DNA of 64,000 nucleotides. Source: Streptomyces sp. WAC05374. GTDB lineage: Bacteria > Actinomycetota > Actinomycetes > Streptomycetales > Streptomycetaceae. The stretch lies in NCBI RefSeq assembly GCF_004353505.1, contig NZ_SMNQ01000024.1, positions 30,594 to 94,593 of the forward strand, written 5' to 3'. The notes beneath the pieces were generated by a model that was given only the letters and a program-made list of their open reading frames with translations, was not told the DNA's origin and did not search any database. Shown here one piece after another: positions 41,820-49,376 of the stretch (positions within the stretch are counted from its first letter, which is position 1; each line of letters starts with the position of its first letter). The translations under genes were made by a program, and so were the position numbers.

Positions 41820-42169
41820 GGCTACTCAGTAGTCCTGTCTCTCGTAACGCTCTGGAACCTGGTGGGCCGCGCCCGCCGGGCCTGACGGCCCTGACTGTGC
41901 AGCCCCTCCTCCGACCCACGCGGTCGGGCGTGTCGCATCCCCTCTACGCGGATCTCCCGAAGGATTTCCCAACCAAGGGGGTGCGGGCCCGAGGACCGCG
42001 AGACCGGGGGCGGAACACCCACCGGGTGCCTGGTCGGCGCCCCGCTGACACTTCCCGGAAGATTCCCGTACGTCCGCCCCTGATCAGGGGCGACGAGTAC
42101 TGTGGGACTCGCTTCCGGTCCTCCCGGCGGGAGGCGCGCAGCATCGGCACTCAACCGAGCAACCCCGAC
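41820..42169 (-). other. rpsJ operon leader (non-coding)
   Basis: The 444-base gap between rpsJ and the upstream regulator gene holds no credible gene. Assuming the promoter at 42170-42200, about 345 bases form a 5' leader. It contains the hairpin shared with the rpsL leader at 41911-41927 and several GC-rich inverted repeats, for example around 42073-42094 (CCGCCCCTGATCAGGGGCG). Confidence 0.5.
41911..41935 (-). promoter_or_regulatory. Leader hairpin shared by rpsJ and rpsL
   Basis: CCGACC-CACGC-GGTCGG forms a 6-bp stem with a 5-base loop, followed by GCGTGTCG. The 25-base block matches the rpsL leader at 57343-57367 at 24 of 25 positions, same strand, 92 bases before rpsJ here and 51 bases before rpsL there. 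Confidence 0.6.
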
Positions 42170-42200
42170 AGTCTGCCATACGGGGCAGACGCGGCGCCAA
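42170..42200 (-). promoter_or_regulatory. Candidate S10 operon promoter
   Basis: On the minus strand TTGGCG and CAGACT hexamers are separated by 19 bases, upstream of the long leader. Spacing is one or two bases long, so this is only the best candidate in the gap. Confidence 0.35.
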
Positions 42201-42238
42201 TCGAGCCGAAGAGATTACCCCACGCCAAGGCGAGATAC

Positions 42239-42276
42239 GCGTCACCCCTCGATCGGATGCGCGTCACCCCTCGATC
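42239..42276. repeat. 22-bp tandem duplication at the end of the regulator gene
   Basis: GCGTCACCCCTCGATC occurs at 42239-42254 and again at 42261-42276. The second copy contains the stop codon of the GntR-TetR gene, so the first lies just beyond it and reads as a duplicate of the last codons and stop. Confidence 0.6.
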
Positions 42277-43184
42277 AAGCGGGCGATCCCGTCCAGCAGG
42301 GGCTCCAGACCGAAGTCGAACAGCGCGTCGAGGTCCAGGTCGTAGCCGTCCTCGAAGCCGGCGAGCGTACGGGCGAGGGCCGGGTGGCGCCCCGAGCCGA
42401 CGATCTTCCGCATCGCCGCCTCCTGCCCGTCCATCCACTCGTCCTCGGTGAGCCCGGTCGCGGCCCTGGCGTGCGCCTCGCGCTCCAGGTTGACGGCGAG
42501 GCCCTGCACGTAGCTGTAGACCAGCAGGTGGATGTCGAAGCGCGTCTTCGCGTCGAGCCCGCAGCCCTCCAGGGCGGCGAGCGCCCATTCGGCGTGCGCC
42601 ATCAGGTTCGGCAGGACGAGCGGGCGGGTGAGCGGCCCCACCTGGGCGACCCACGGGTGGCGGCGGCACACCTCCCACAGCCCGCGCGCGCCCGCCTCCA
42701 GGCGGGCCCGCCAGCCCTCCGGCGGCACGCCGGCGTGGGTGACCTCGCCGTACGCGGCGTCGACCATGAGCGCGACGAGCTCGTCCTTGCCGCCGACGTG
42801 GCGGTACGGGGCCATCGCGGCCACCCCGAGGCGGGCGGCCACACCGCGCATCGACAGGGCGGCGAGGCCCTCCGCGTCGGCGATCTCGATGGCGGCGCGT
42901 ACGACCCGGGCCTGGGTGAGCTCCGGTTCGGCGGGCCGCCGGGGAGCCGGTGCCGTGGCGGGGGCCCCGGTTCCGGCGACCACGGTGCCGACGCGGGGGC
43001 GGGCCTCGACGGCGCCTTCGAGGCGCAGGGCGGTGAGTGCCTTGGTGGCGGTGGCGAGGGCGACGCCCCACTCCCGGGCGATCTGCCGGGTGGAGGGGAC
43101 GCGGTCGCCGGGGCGGAGGTCCCCGTCGGCGATGCGCTGCCGGATCCGGCCGGCGATGCGGAGGTAGGGGGGCTGGTCGTCCAT
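42264..43184 (-). CDS. GntR-TetR fusion transcriptional regulator
   Basis: A 306-residue regulator with two DNA-binding parts. Residues 1-70 form a GntR winged helix (RIADGDLRPGDRVPSTRQIA with a second recognition element WGVALATATKAL). After an Ala/Pro linker, residues 88-135 form a TetR helix-turn-helix (LSMRGVAARLGVAAMAPYRH), followed by a TetR C-terminal ligand domain. It is divergent from an FAD monooxygenase, with paired GTAC-centred operator-like repeats between them, so it likely represses that gene and itself and responds to a small aromatic compound. Confidence 0.88.
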   Translation of the reverse strand: MDDQPPYLRIAGRIRQRIADGDLRPGDRVPSTRQIAREWGVALATATKALTALRLEGAVEARPRVGTVVAGTGAPATAPAPRRPAEPELTQARVVRAAIEIADAEGLAALSMRGVAARLGVAAMAPYRHVGGKDELVALMVDAAYGEVTHAGVPPEGWRARLEAGARGLWEVCRRHPWVAQVGPLTRPLVLPNLMAHAEWALAALEGCGLDAKTRFDIHLLVYSYVQGLAVNLEREAHARAATGLTEDEWMDGQEAAMRKIVGSGRHPALARTLAGFEDGYDLDLDALFDFGLEPLLDGIARLIEG

Positions 43185-43228
43185 GGCCGCCTCGATTCTT
43201 TTCCGTCTTTTCTCGCCCGGGGATGCTC

Positions 43229-43303
43229 CTGTACTAGGGCAGAGCCTACCGGCGGCGATGGCGGGGAAAGCCCTGCTGACCTAGTACAGAGCGGTACAGA
43301 GCG
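43229..43303. promoter_or_regulatory. Operator-like repeats in the regulator/monooxygenase gap
   Basis: CTGTACTAGG (43229-43238) and CCTAGTACAG (43280-43289) are perfect inverted copies 51 bases apart. The second is followed by a direct repeat, so GTACAGAGCG occurs twice in tandem across 43284-43303. Such sites fit binding by the fused regulator. Confidence 0.55.
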
Positions 43304-43330
43304 TGGTTCTGAAGGGCTTGGCGAGGGTGT

Positions 43331-43359
43331 GTGTACGCCGTACATTCAGTCGCGTACAC
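43331..43359. promoter_or_regulatory. Inverted repeat upstream of monooxygenase start
   Basis: GTGTACGC (43331-43338) and GCGTACAC (43352-43359) flank 13 bases, ending 21 bases before the ATG. It is a second candidate operator or an mRNA hairpin. Confidence 0.4.
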
Positions 43360-43380
43360 CGTCTCGAAGGGAGCTCGGCC

Positions 43381-44478
43381 ATGCAGTCCGTCCTCATTTC
43401 CGGTGCCGGGATCGCCGGAGCGGCGCTCGCGCACCTGCTCTGCCGCAGAGGCTTCGCGCCCACCGTCGTCGAGCGCGCCCCGGGCCTCCGTGCGGGCGGC
43501 CAGGCGATCGACGTCCGGGGCGTCGCGCTGGACGTGCTCGACCGGATCGGTGTCCTCGGACAGGCGCGCGAGGTCCGTACCCGCGTCCGCGGCATGTCGG
43601 TCCTGGACGCGGACGGCACCGAGATCGACCGCTCCACCGAGTACGCGCTCAGCAGCGGCCGCCTCGACGGCGACGACATCGAGGTGCTGCGCGAGGACCT
43701 GGTGCGGCTGCTGTACGAGCGGACGCGCGAGGACGTCGCCTACGTGTTCGGCGACAGCGTCGGCGCGCTGACCGAGGACGCCGACGGGGTCGTGGTGGAG
43801 TTCGCGCACGCCCCGGCGCGCCGCTTCGACCTGGTCGTCGGCGCCGACGGGCTGCACTCGGCGGTGCGGAGGCTCGCCTTCGGCCCGGAGGAGCACTTCA
43901 CCCGGCACCTGGGCAGTTACCTGTCGGTCTTCGGCGCCGCCAACTTCCTGGGCCTGGAGGACTGGCAGGTCTGGATGCGGGACGGGGACGCGGGGTTCGG
44001 CATCATGCCCGTACGGGACAACCGGGAGCTGCGGGTCGCCTTCGGCTTCGAGTCGGCGCCGCTGGAGCGGGGCACCGACCTGAAGGCGCTGGTCGTGGAG
44101 CGGCTCGCCGGGCTCCGCTGGGAGGGCGACCGGCTGGCGAAGGCCGCGCTGGAGGCGCCGGACTTCTACTGCGACGCCATGGCCCAGATCCACCTGGACC
44201 GCTGGTCCCGGGGGCGTGCGGTCCTGATCGGCGACGCCGGCCACTGCCCCTCGCCCCTCTCCGGGCAGGGCACCAGCCTCGCCCTGGTGGGCGCGTACGT
44301 CCTGGCCGACGCGCTCGCGGCGGCGGCCGGCGACCACGCGGCGGCCTTCGCCGCGTACGAGTCCCGCATGCGCCCCTTCGTCACCGTGAACCAGGCGCTG
44401 GCCACGGAGAACCCGGGCGGTCCGGCGTCGGAGGAGTCCGTCGCCCGGGCGAAGAACGCGATCGCGCTGGACGGCTGA
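43381..44478 (+). CDS. FAD-dependent monooxygenase (aromatic hydroxylase / TetX-like group)
   Basis: A 365-residue class A flavoprotein. The dinucleotide-binding GAGIAG is at residues 8-13, the DG motif region VVGADGLHSAVRRL in the middle, and the FAD ribityl/phosphate motif GDAGHCPSPLSGQGTS from residue 284. Members hydroxylate aromatic substrates, including antibiotics such as tetracyclines and rifamycins; the substrate is unknown here. GAAGGGAG precedes the ATG. Control by the divergent GntR-TetR regulator is likely. Confidence 0.9.
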   Translation: MQSVLISGAGIAGAALAHLLCRRGFAPTVVERAPGLRAGGQAIDVRGVALDVLDRIGVLGQAREVRTRVRGMSVLDADGTEIDRSTEYALSSGRLDGDDIEVLREDLVRLLYERTREDVAYVFGDSVGALTEDADGVVVEFAHAPARRFDLVVGADGLHSAVRRLAFGPEEHFTRHLGSYLSVFGAANFLGLEDWQVWMRDGDAGFGIMPVRDNRELRVAFGFESAPLERGTDLKALVVERLAGLRWEGDRLAKAALEAPDFYCDAMAQIHLDRWSRGRAVLIGDAGHCPSPLSGQGTSLALVGAYVLADALAAAAGDHAAAFAAYESRMRPFVTVNQALATENPGGPASEESVARAKNAIALDG

Positions 44479-44496
44479 CCGGGCCACAGTGGGGAC

Positions 44497-45297
44497 GTGC
44501 GCACCAGCGAGGAGATCTACCACCGGGTCCTGTGGGACGCGCGGTTCGATCCCGAACGGTTCGTGATCGGCGTCCGGCTGCGCGAGGGCGCGCCCGGGCG
44601 GGTGCCGCTGGCCGACTTCGTACCGGGCGGCGACATCCCGTGGCACCGGGTGCTGTTCTTCGAGGCGGACGGGGAGGTGGTCTGGGACCGGACCACGGGC
44701 GTGGACCGCCTCGACGCCACCGGCGCCGGACGGGTGGACGCCCTGGACGCGCCGCCCACGGCCCGCACGGCGGTGGCCTGGCTCCCGCCCGACGCGCTCT
44801 GGCCGGCGGTCCAGGCCATCCGCCGGGACCACGACCCGCAGATCCACCGCTGGCCGCCGCACGTGAACCTGCTCTTCGGCTTCGTGCCCGAGGAGGACTT
44901 CGGCCGCGCCGCCCCCCTGCTGGCCTCGGCGGCCGCCCAGGTGGAGCCCTTCGAGGCCCGGCTCGCCGGCGTCCGCACGTTCCGCCACCGGCACGGCGCC
45001 ACCGTGTGGCTGGACCCTGCCGCGGCCGGCGCCCGTCCGTGGGCCGGCCTGCGGCAGGCCCTGGAGCGGCGCTTCCCGTCCTGCCGGGGGCACCGCGAGG
45101 GCTTCACCCCGCACCTGAGCCTGGGCCGCACCCGCCACCCCCGGGAGGTCGCCGCCGAGTGCGCCGAGCGGCTGGGCGCCTGGGGCCCCCTGATGGCACG
45201 GGTGACGGAGGTGGCCGTGCTGTCACGGCGGGCCGAGGAGCCCATGCGGGTCCGGATGCGGGTCGCCCTGGGCACGGGCGAGGTGCGGTGGGGGTGA
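44497..45297 (+). CDS. RNA-end-recognition (MJ1316/DUF504) plus 2H phosphoesterase fusion
   Basis: A 266-residue two-domain protein. Residues 1-75 (TSEEIYHRVLWDARFDP and DIPWHRVLFFEADGEVVWDR) match the MJ1316/DUF504 domain, proposed to recognise cyclic or phosphorylated RNA ends. Residues 90-266 form a 2'-5' RNA ligase-type 2H phosphoesterase with H122-V-N124 in PPHVNLLFGF and H206-L-S208 in TPHLSLGR, so both catalytic His residues are present. Likely acts on 2',3'-cyclic or 2'-5' linked RNA ends. GTG start, 18 bases after the monooxygenase. Confidence 0.88.
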   Translation: MRTSEEIYHRVLWDARFDPERFVIGVRLREGAPGRVPLADFVPGGDIPWHRVLFFEADGEVVWDRTTGVDRLDATGAGRVDALDAPPTARTAVAWLPPDALWPAVQAIRRDHDPQIHRWPPHVNLLFGFVPEEDFGRAAPLLASAAAQVEPFEARLAGVRTFRHRHGATVWLDPAAAGARPWAGLRQALERRFPSCRGHREGFTPHLSLGRTRHPREVAAECAERLGAWGPLMARVTEVAVLSRRAEEPMRVRMRVALGTGEVRWG

Positions 45298-45328
45298 GCC
45301 ACCGGGCAGGCGCCCCGGCCCTGGTGCG

Positions 45329-46138
45329 TCACCGCCCGTGCGCCCCGGCCGTGCGGGCGTAGCGCCCGGGGGTGCTGCCCACGACGCGCTTGAAGTGGCG
45401 GGCGAGGTGCGACTGGTCGTGGAAGCCGGCCGCGGCCGCCACCTGGGCGGGGGCCTGCCCGTCGAGCAGCAGCCGCCGGGCGCGGTCGACCCGGCGGGCC
45501 GTCAGGTACTGGTGGGGGGCGATGCCGAAGGCGGCGCTGAACGCCCGTACCAGGTGGGCGGGGTGGGCGTGCACCACCTTCGCCGCCTCCTCCAGGGTCA
45601 GCCCCTGGAGCAGCCGTTCGTCGAGCAGTTCCCTCAGGCGGTGCGCCACGCCCCGGTCGGCCCTGGGCGGCCGGACGGCGAGCCGGGGCCGCAGGTGGTC
45701 GCGGAGGCGTTCGCGGATCAGGGCGAGGCGGCTCTCCGCCTCCAGTTCGTCGCCCCGGTGCGCCAGGGCGGTGTGCAACTGCCCGACGCGGCGCCTCAGT
45801 ACGGGGTCGACCAGGTCGGGACCGTCCACGGCGGGGCCGACGAAGCTCTCGTCGAGCTGGGCCGCGTCGAGGTAGAGCACCCGCTTGCGGAACCCCCGCG
45901 CGGTGGCCGGTGCGCCGTTGTGCGGCACCTGCGGCGGCAGCAGGGACACCGTGCCGGACGGGGTGCCCCGCTCCCGGCGGTCCAGGTCGTAGCGGACGGC
46001 GCCGTCGTCGACGACCAGCAGCGTCCAGGAGTCGTGGACGTGCATCGGGTACGCGTGCTCCGTGAAGCGGGCGTGGAAGACCTCCACCACGCCCGGCACG
46101 TCCGGGCGCCACGCGGAGACCTCCTCGCGGACCACCAT
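45329..46138 (-). CDS. AraC family transcriptional regulator
   Basis: A 269-residue regulator with an N-terminal cupin sensor (TEHAYPMHVHDSWTLLVVDD and SLLPPQVPHNG) and a C-terminal double helix-turn-helix from about residue 165 (LTLEEAAKVVHAHPAHLVRA, then FGIAPHQYL and VAAAAGFHDQSHLARHFKRV). ATG 46138 follows TACGTT by 6 bases, so it may be leaderless. It faces the DUF2000 gene 49 bases away, which it probably controls. Confidence 0.9.
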   Translation of the reverse strand: MVVREEVSAWRPDVPGVVEVFHARFTEHAYPMHVHDSWTLLVVDDGAVRYDLDRRERGTPSGTVSLLPPQVPHNGAPATARGFRKRVLYLDAAQLDESFVGPAVDGPDLVDPVLRRRVGQLHTALAHRGDELEAESRLALIRERLRDHLRPRLAVRPPRADRGVAHRLRELLDERLLQGLTLEEAAKVVHAHPAHLVRAFSAAFGIAPHQYLTARRVDRARRLLLDGQAPAQVAAAAGFHDQSHLARHFKRVVGSTPGRYARTAGAHGR

Positions 46139-46187
46139 GCAAAGAACGTACAAGACCGTCCGGCGCGGCGGTCGGCACGCTCGGGGC

Positions 46188-46619
46188 ATGACCACCGCGA
46201 TGACGCCCGTGCGTCCCGACACCAAGATCGCCGTCCTGCTCCGCCACGACCTGGAGCCCTGGCAGCGGCTGAACGTGACCGCGTTCCTCGTCAGCGGCCT
46301 CGGCACCGAGCTGCCCGAGGTCGTCGGCGAACCGTACGCCGACGCCGACGGCACCCCGTACCTGCCGATGTTCCGCCAGCCCGTCCTGGTGTTCGAGGGG
46401 ACGAAGGAGATGCTGACCGCCGCCCACGGACGCGCCCTGTCCCGCTCGCTCCCCCGGTCGGTGTTCACCTCCGACCTCTTCGCCACGGGCAATGACCACG
46501 ACAACCGGGCGGCGGTGCGCGCCGTGCCCACGGACCGGCTCGACCTGGTCGGCCTCGCGGTGTACGGGCCGCGCAACGCGGTCGACAAGGTGCTCAAGGG
46601 CACCCGGATGCACCCCTAG
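46188..46619 (+). CDS. DUF2000 family protein
   Basis: A 143-residue protein with KIAVLLRHDLEPWQRLNVTA and FATGNDHDNRAAVRAVPTDR, the pattern of DUF2000 proteins, which are often paired with AraC regulators. Function unknown; the fold is related to peptidyl-tRNA hydrolase II-like proteins. The 3' end overlaps the response-regulator gene by 26 bases tail to tail. Confidence 0.8.
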   Translation: MTTAMTPVRPDTKIAVLLRHDLEPWQRLNVTAFLVSGLGTELPEVVGEPYADADGTPYLPMFRQPVLVFEGTKEMLTAAHGRALSRSLPRSVFTSDLFATGNDHDNRAAVRAVPTDRLDLVGLAVYGPRNAVDKVLKGTRMHP

Positions 46620-47301
46620 GCGGCCGGTCGGCGCGCCCATGGCCCTCCACGGACGGGGGCGCTGCCCGGGGACGGGCCAGGCCGGTGTCGTAGGCGAGGA
46701 TCGTGGCCTGGACCCGGTCGCGCAGGCCCAGCTTGCCGAGCACCGCGTTGACGTGGGACTTCACCGTGCCCGTCGTCACGCCCAGCGTGTCGGCGATCTC
46801 CGCGTTGGTGAGGCCCGCCGCCACCAGGGCGAGCACCTCCCGCTCGCGCGGGGTCAGCGCCCGCAGGGGCTCGGGGTCCGGGGCGGGCGGGGCCGTGTGC
46901 GCGAAGGCGTCGATGAGGCGGCGGGTGACGGCGGGGGCGAGCATGGCGTCGCCCGCCGCCACGATCCGTATGCCGGCGAGCAGTTCCTCCGGCTGGGCGT
47001 CCTTGAGCAGGAAGCCGGACGCGCCCGCGCGGAGCGCCTCGTGGACGTAGGCGTCCTGGTCGAAGGTCGTCAGCACCAGGACGCGGGGCGCGCCGCCCCG
47101 GGACGTGAGCAGGCGGGTGGCGGTCAGGCCGTCGATGCCGGGCATGCGGATGTCCATCAGCACGACGTCCGGCGCCACCTGCCCGGCCAGCTCGACGGCG
47201 CGGGCGCCGTCGTCGGCCTCGGCCACGACGTCCAGATCGGGTTCGGCGTCGATGATGGCCACGAATCCGGCGCGGATCATGGCCTGGTCGTCGACGACCA
47301 T
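46594..47301 (-). CDS. NarL/FixJ-type response regulator
   Basis: A 235-residue response regulator. The receiver has the acidic pair in VVDDQ, phospho-acceptor Asp50 in VVLMDIRMPG and Lys in LLKDAQPEEL. A LuxR-type helix-turn-helix (LTPREREVLALVAAGLTNAE to TVKSHVNAVLGKLG) occupies about 150-215. ATG overlaps the kinase stop (TGATG), so the pair is coupled. Targets unknown. Confidence 0.94.
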   Translation of the reverse strand: MVVDDQAMIRAGFVAIIDAEPDLDVVAEADDGARAVELAGQVAPDVVLMDIRMPGIDGLTATRLLTSRGGAPRVLVLTTFDQDAYVHEALRAGASGFLLKDAQPEELLAGIRIVAAGDAMLAPAVTRRLIDAFAHTAPPAPDPEPLRALTPREREVLALVAAGLTNAEIADTLGVTTGTVKSHVNAVLGKLGLRDRVQATILAYDTGLARPRAAPPSVEGHGRADRPPRGASGCP

Positions 47302-49271
47302 CACTCGGACGGTGATGGGGACACCTCCTCACGCAGTGCGGCCAGGAGGTCGCGCATCGCGGCCAGCCCGGCCCTGGCCTGTTCGGCGACGCCGTCGAGG
47401 TCGCCCTTCTCGGCACGGGCGACCAGCCGGCCCGCGTGGCCCAGCACCGGACCGCGCAGCTCCGCGGCGATGCGCTGCCTCTCCCGGTACGCCTCGATCA
47501 CCGCCGCCCGGACGGCCGCCGCGAGCGCGCCGTCGTCGCGGCCCAGGGCCTCCTCGCGGCGTGCCCGTACGAAGACGCCCAGGCCCCACACCGCGGCCGC
47601 CGGGAGCAGGAGCAACGCCCCGAGGACGTAGGCCAGGAACACCACGAACGCCCCGCCGTCCCCCTCGGCCGCGGCCGTCCCGTCGAAGAGCGCCATGACG
47701 GCGGCCGTGACGCTCCAGCCACCCGCGACGACCGCGATGGCGGGGAAGGTGACCCGTGCGGGCCCGGCGAAGGACGCCACCGCGTGCAGGGCGACGCACT
47801 CCGTGACGCCGCCTCCCACGACCAGGGCCCAGGCCACCCCGGCGGGCAGGACGCCCGTCGCCAGGGCGGCGGGGGCGACCAGGCCGGCGGCCAGCCCCAC
47901 CACGAGCACCGCCCAGGGCGCGCGCCTGCGCCACAGCAGCGGGAGCGCGTGCGCCAGCGCGGGCAGGCAGGCGTGGGCGATCAGGGCGGGGCGTTCGGCG
48001 AGGACGGCGAGGACCGGTACGGCGGCCACGGCGAGGACGAGGGCCACGTCCGGCAGCCCGGGCGGCACCGGCCGTGCGGCGCCCTGGCGGCGGGCCGCCG
48101 CGGCGGTACGGGGGAGGCGGGCGCGTACGCACCAGCCCGGCCGGTCCGCACGGGGGCCCGCCTCCAGCGTGCCGCCCAGCGCGGCGGCGCGTTCCCGCAT
48201 CCCGGCGGTGCCCCGGCCGGAGCCCAGCCGCCGGGCGGCCACCAGGGTGCCGCCCGCGCCCCCGGTGCCGCCGGCACCGCCCACGCCGTCGGTGCCGTCG
48301 TCCCGCACGGTGACGTCCAGGGTTCCCTCGCGGTCCGCGACGGTGACGTCGACGGCGGCGCCCGGCGCGTACCGCAGCGCGTTGGTGAGCGCCTCGCGCA
48401 CGATGCCGAAGGCCGCCTCGGCCACCGGGCCCGTCAGGGGCGCGGCGGCCGGGGCGATGTCCAGGCTCACGCGCTGCCCCAGGCGGACGAAGCCGGCGGC
48501 GAGTTCGGCGACGCGCCGCTCCAGGCCGCTGCCCTCGTCCGCCGCCGGGGCCTGCATCGCCGCCACCAGCCGGTGCAGCGCCGCCACGGTCTCGCGGCCG
48601 CTGTCGGCGGCCAACCGGAGGGCTTCGGCGGCCAGTTCGGGCCTGCGGTCGGCGAGCCGGCGGGCGGCGTCCGCGGCGACCACCACGGAGGTGAGGTGGT
48701 GGGCGCTGACGTCGTGCAGCTCACGGGCGAGCCGGTGCCGTTCGGTGACGGCGGCCGTGGACCGCAGGGCCTCGGCCCGCGCGACCTCCTCGGCGGCGGC
48801 GCGGCGGGCGGCGAGCCAGCGGCGCCGGCTGTGGCCGAGGCCGACGACGGCGGCGTGGATCGCACCGGTGACCAGCGTCTCGCCCACGATGTCGGCCCGC
48901 AGGTCGAACACGGCGACCGAGCGGAGCGCCACCGAGCCGGTCAGGGCGACGGCGACCAGGACGGCGGTCCTGCCCGGGCACCGCACCGCGACCGAGTACA
49001 GGGCGATCGCGTCGGCCAGGACGTACAGCACCCAGATCTCGTCCGGGGCCAGGGCCCCGGCGACCAGCGCGGCCTCGGTGGCGAGCGCGGCGGCGACGGG
49101 GAAACGGCGGCGTACGCCCAGGGCCACGGTGACCGCCACGGTGACCGCGAGGACGACGGCGAGCCGCCGCGCCTCGACCGGATCGCCGCTCAGCAGCGGA
49201 TGGCCCGGCCACACGGCGAGCTGCTGCGCCGCGACCAGCACGGGCAGCAGCCAGTTCCGTATGAGCTCCAT
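47301..49271 (-). CDS. Two-module sensor histidine kinase (HisKA_3 type) with degenerate second module
   Basis: A 656-residue kinase, larger than usual for this type. Module 1: about four transmembrane helices (5-145), the HisKA_3 dimerisation helix with phospho-acceptor His186 in RLARELHDVSAHHL, and a HATPase domain (EALTNALRYAPG, RDDGTDG, GRGTAGMRERAAALGG). Module 2 (about 380-656): four or five more helices and a second dimerisation-like helix ERQRIAAELRGPVLGH in which Arg606 replaces the His; no second HATPase follows. Partner regulator is encoded next to it. Confidence 0.9.
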   Translation of the reverse strand: MELIRNWLLPVLVAAQQLAVWPGHPLLSGDPVEARRLAVVLAVTVAVTVALGVRRRFPVAAALATEAALVAGALAPDEIWVLYVLADAIALYSVAVRCPGRTAVLVAVALTGSVALRSVAVFDLRADIVGETLVTGAIHAAVVGLGHSRRRWLAARRAAAEEVARAEALRSTAAVTERHRLARELHDVSAHHLTSVVVAADAARRLADRRPELAAEALRLAADSGRETVAALHRLVAAMQAPAADEGSGLERRVAELAAGFVRLGQRVSLDIAPAAAPLTGPVAEAAFGIVREALTNALRYAPGAAVDVTVADREGTLDVTVRDDGTDGVGGAGGTGGAGGTLVAARRLGSGRGTAGMRERAAALGGTLEAGPRADRPGWCVRARLPRTAAAARRQGAARPVPPGLPDVALVLAVAAVPVLAVLAERPALIAHACLPALAHALPLLWRRRAPWAVLVVGLAAGLVAPAALATGVLPAGVAWALVVGGGVTECVALHAVASFAGPARVTFPAIAVVAGGWSVTAAVMALFDGTAAAEGDGGAFVVFLAYVLGALLLLPAAAVWGLGVFVRARREEALGRDDGALAAAVRAAVIEAYRERQRIAAELRGPVLGHAGRLVARAEKGDLDGVAEQARAGLAAMRDLLAALREEVSPSPSE

Positions 49272-49376
49272 GATGGCGCTGATGATACGGAGACGTGCGC
49301 TCTCTATCCCGGGTTGGAGGGGCCGATCGTGCCGGGGGCCGACGCCGGCGCACCGGCGGGCCGGAATGCTGGGGGC

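Noticed and set aside
42102..45362. 1086-codon plus-strand open frame
   Set aside because: Frame-shifted shadow of the regulator, monooxygenase and RNA-end genes, with no recognisable domain and extreme Arg/Gly/Pro content.
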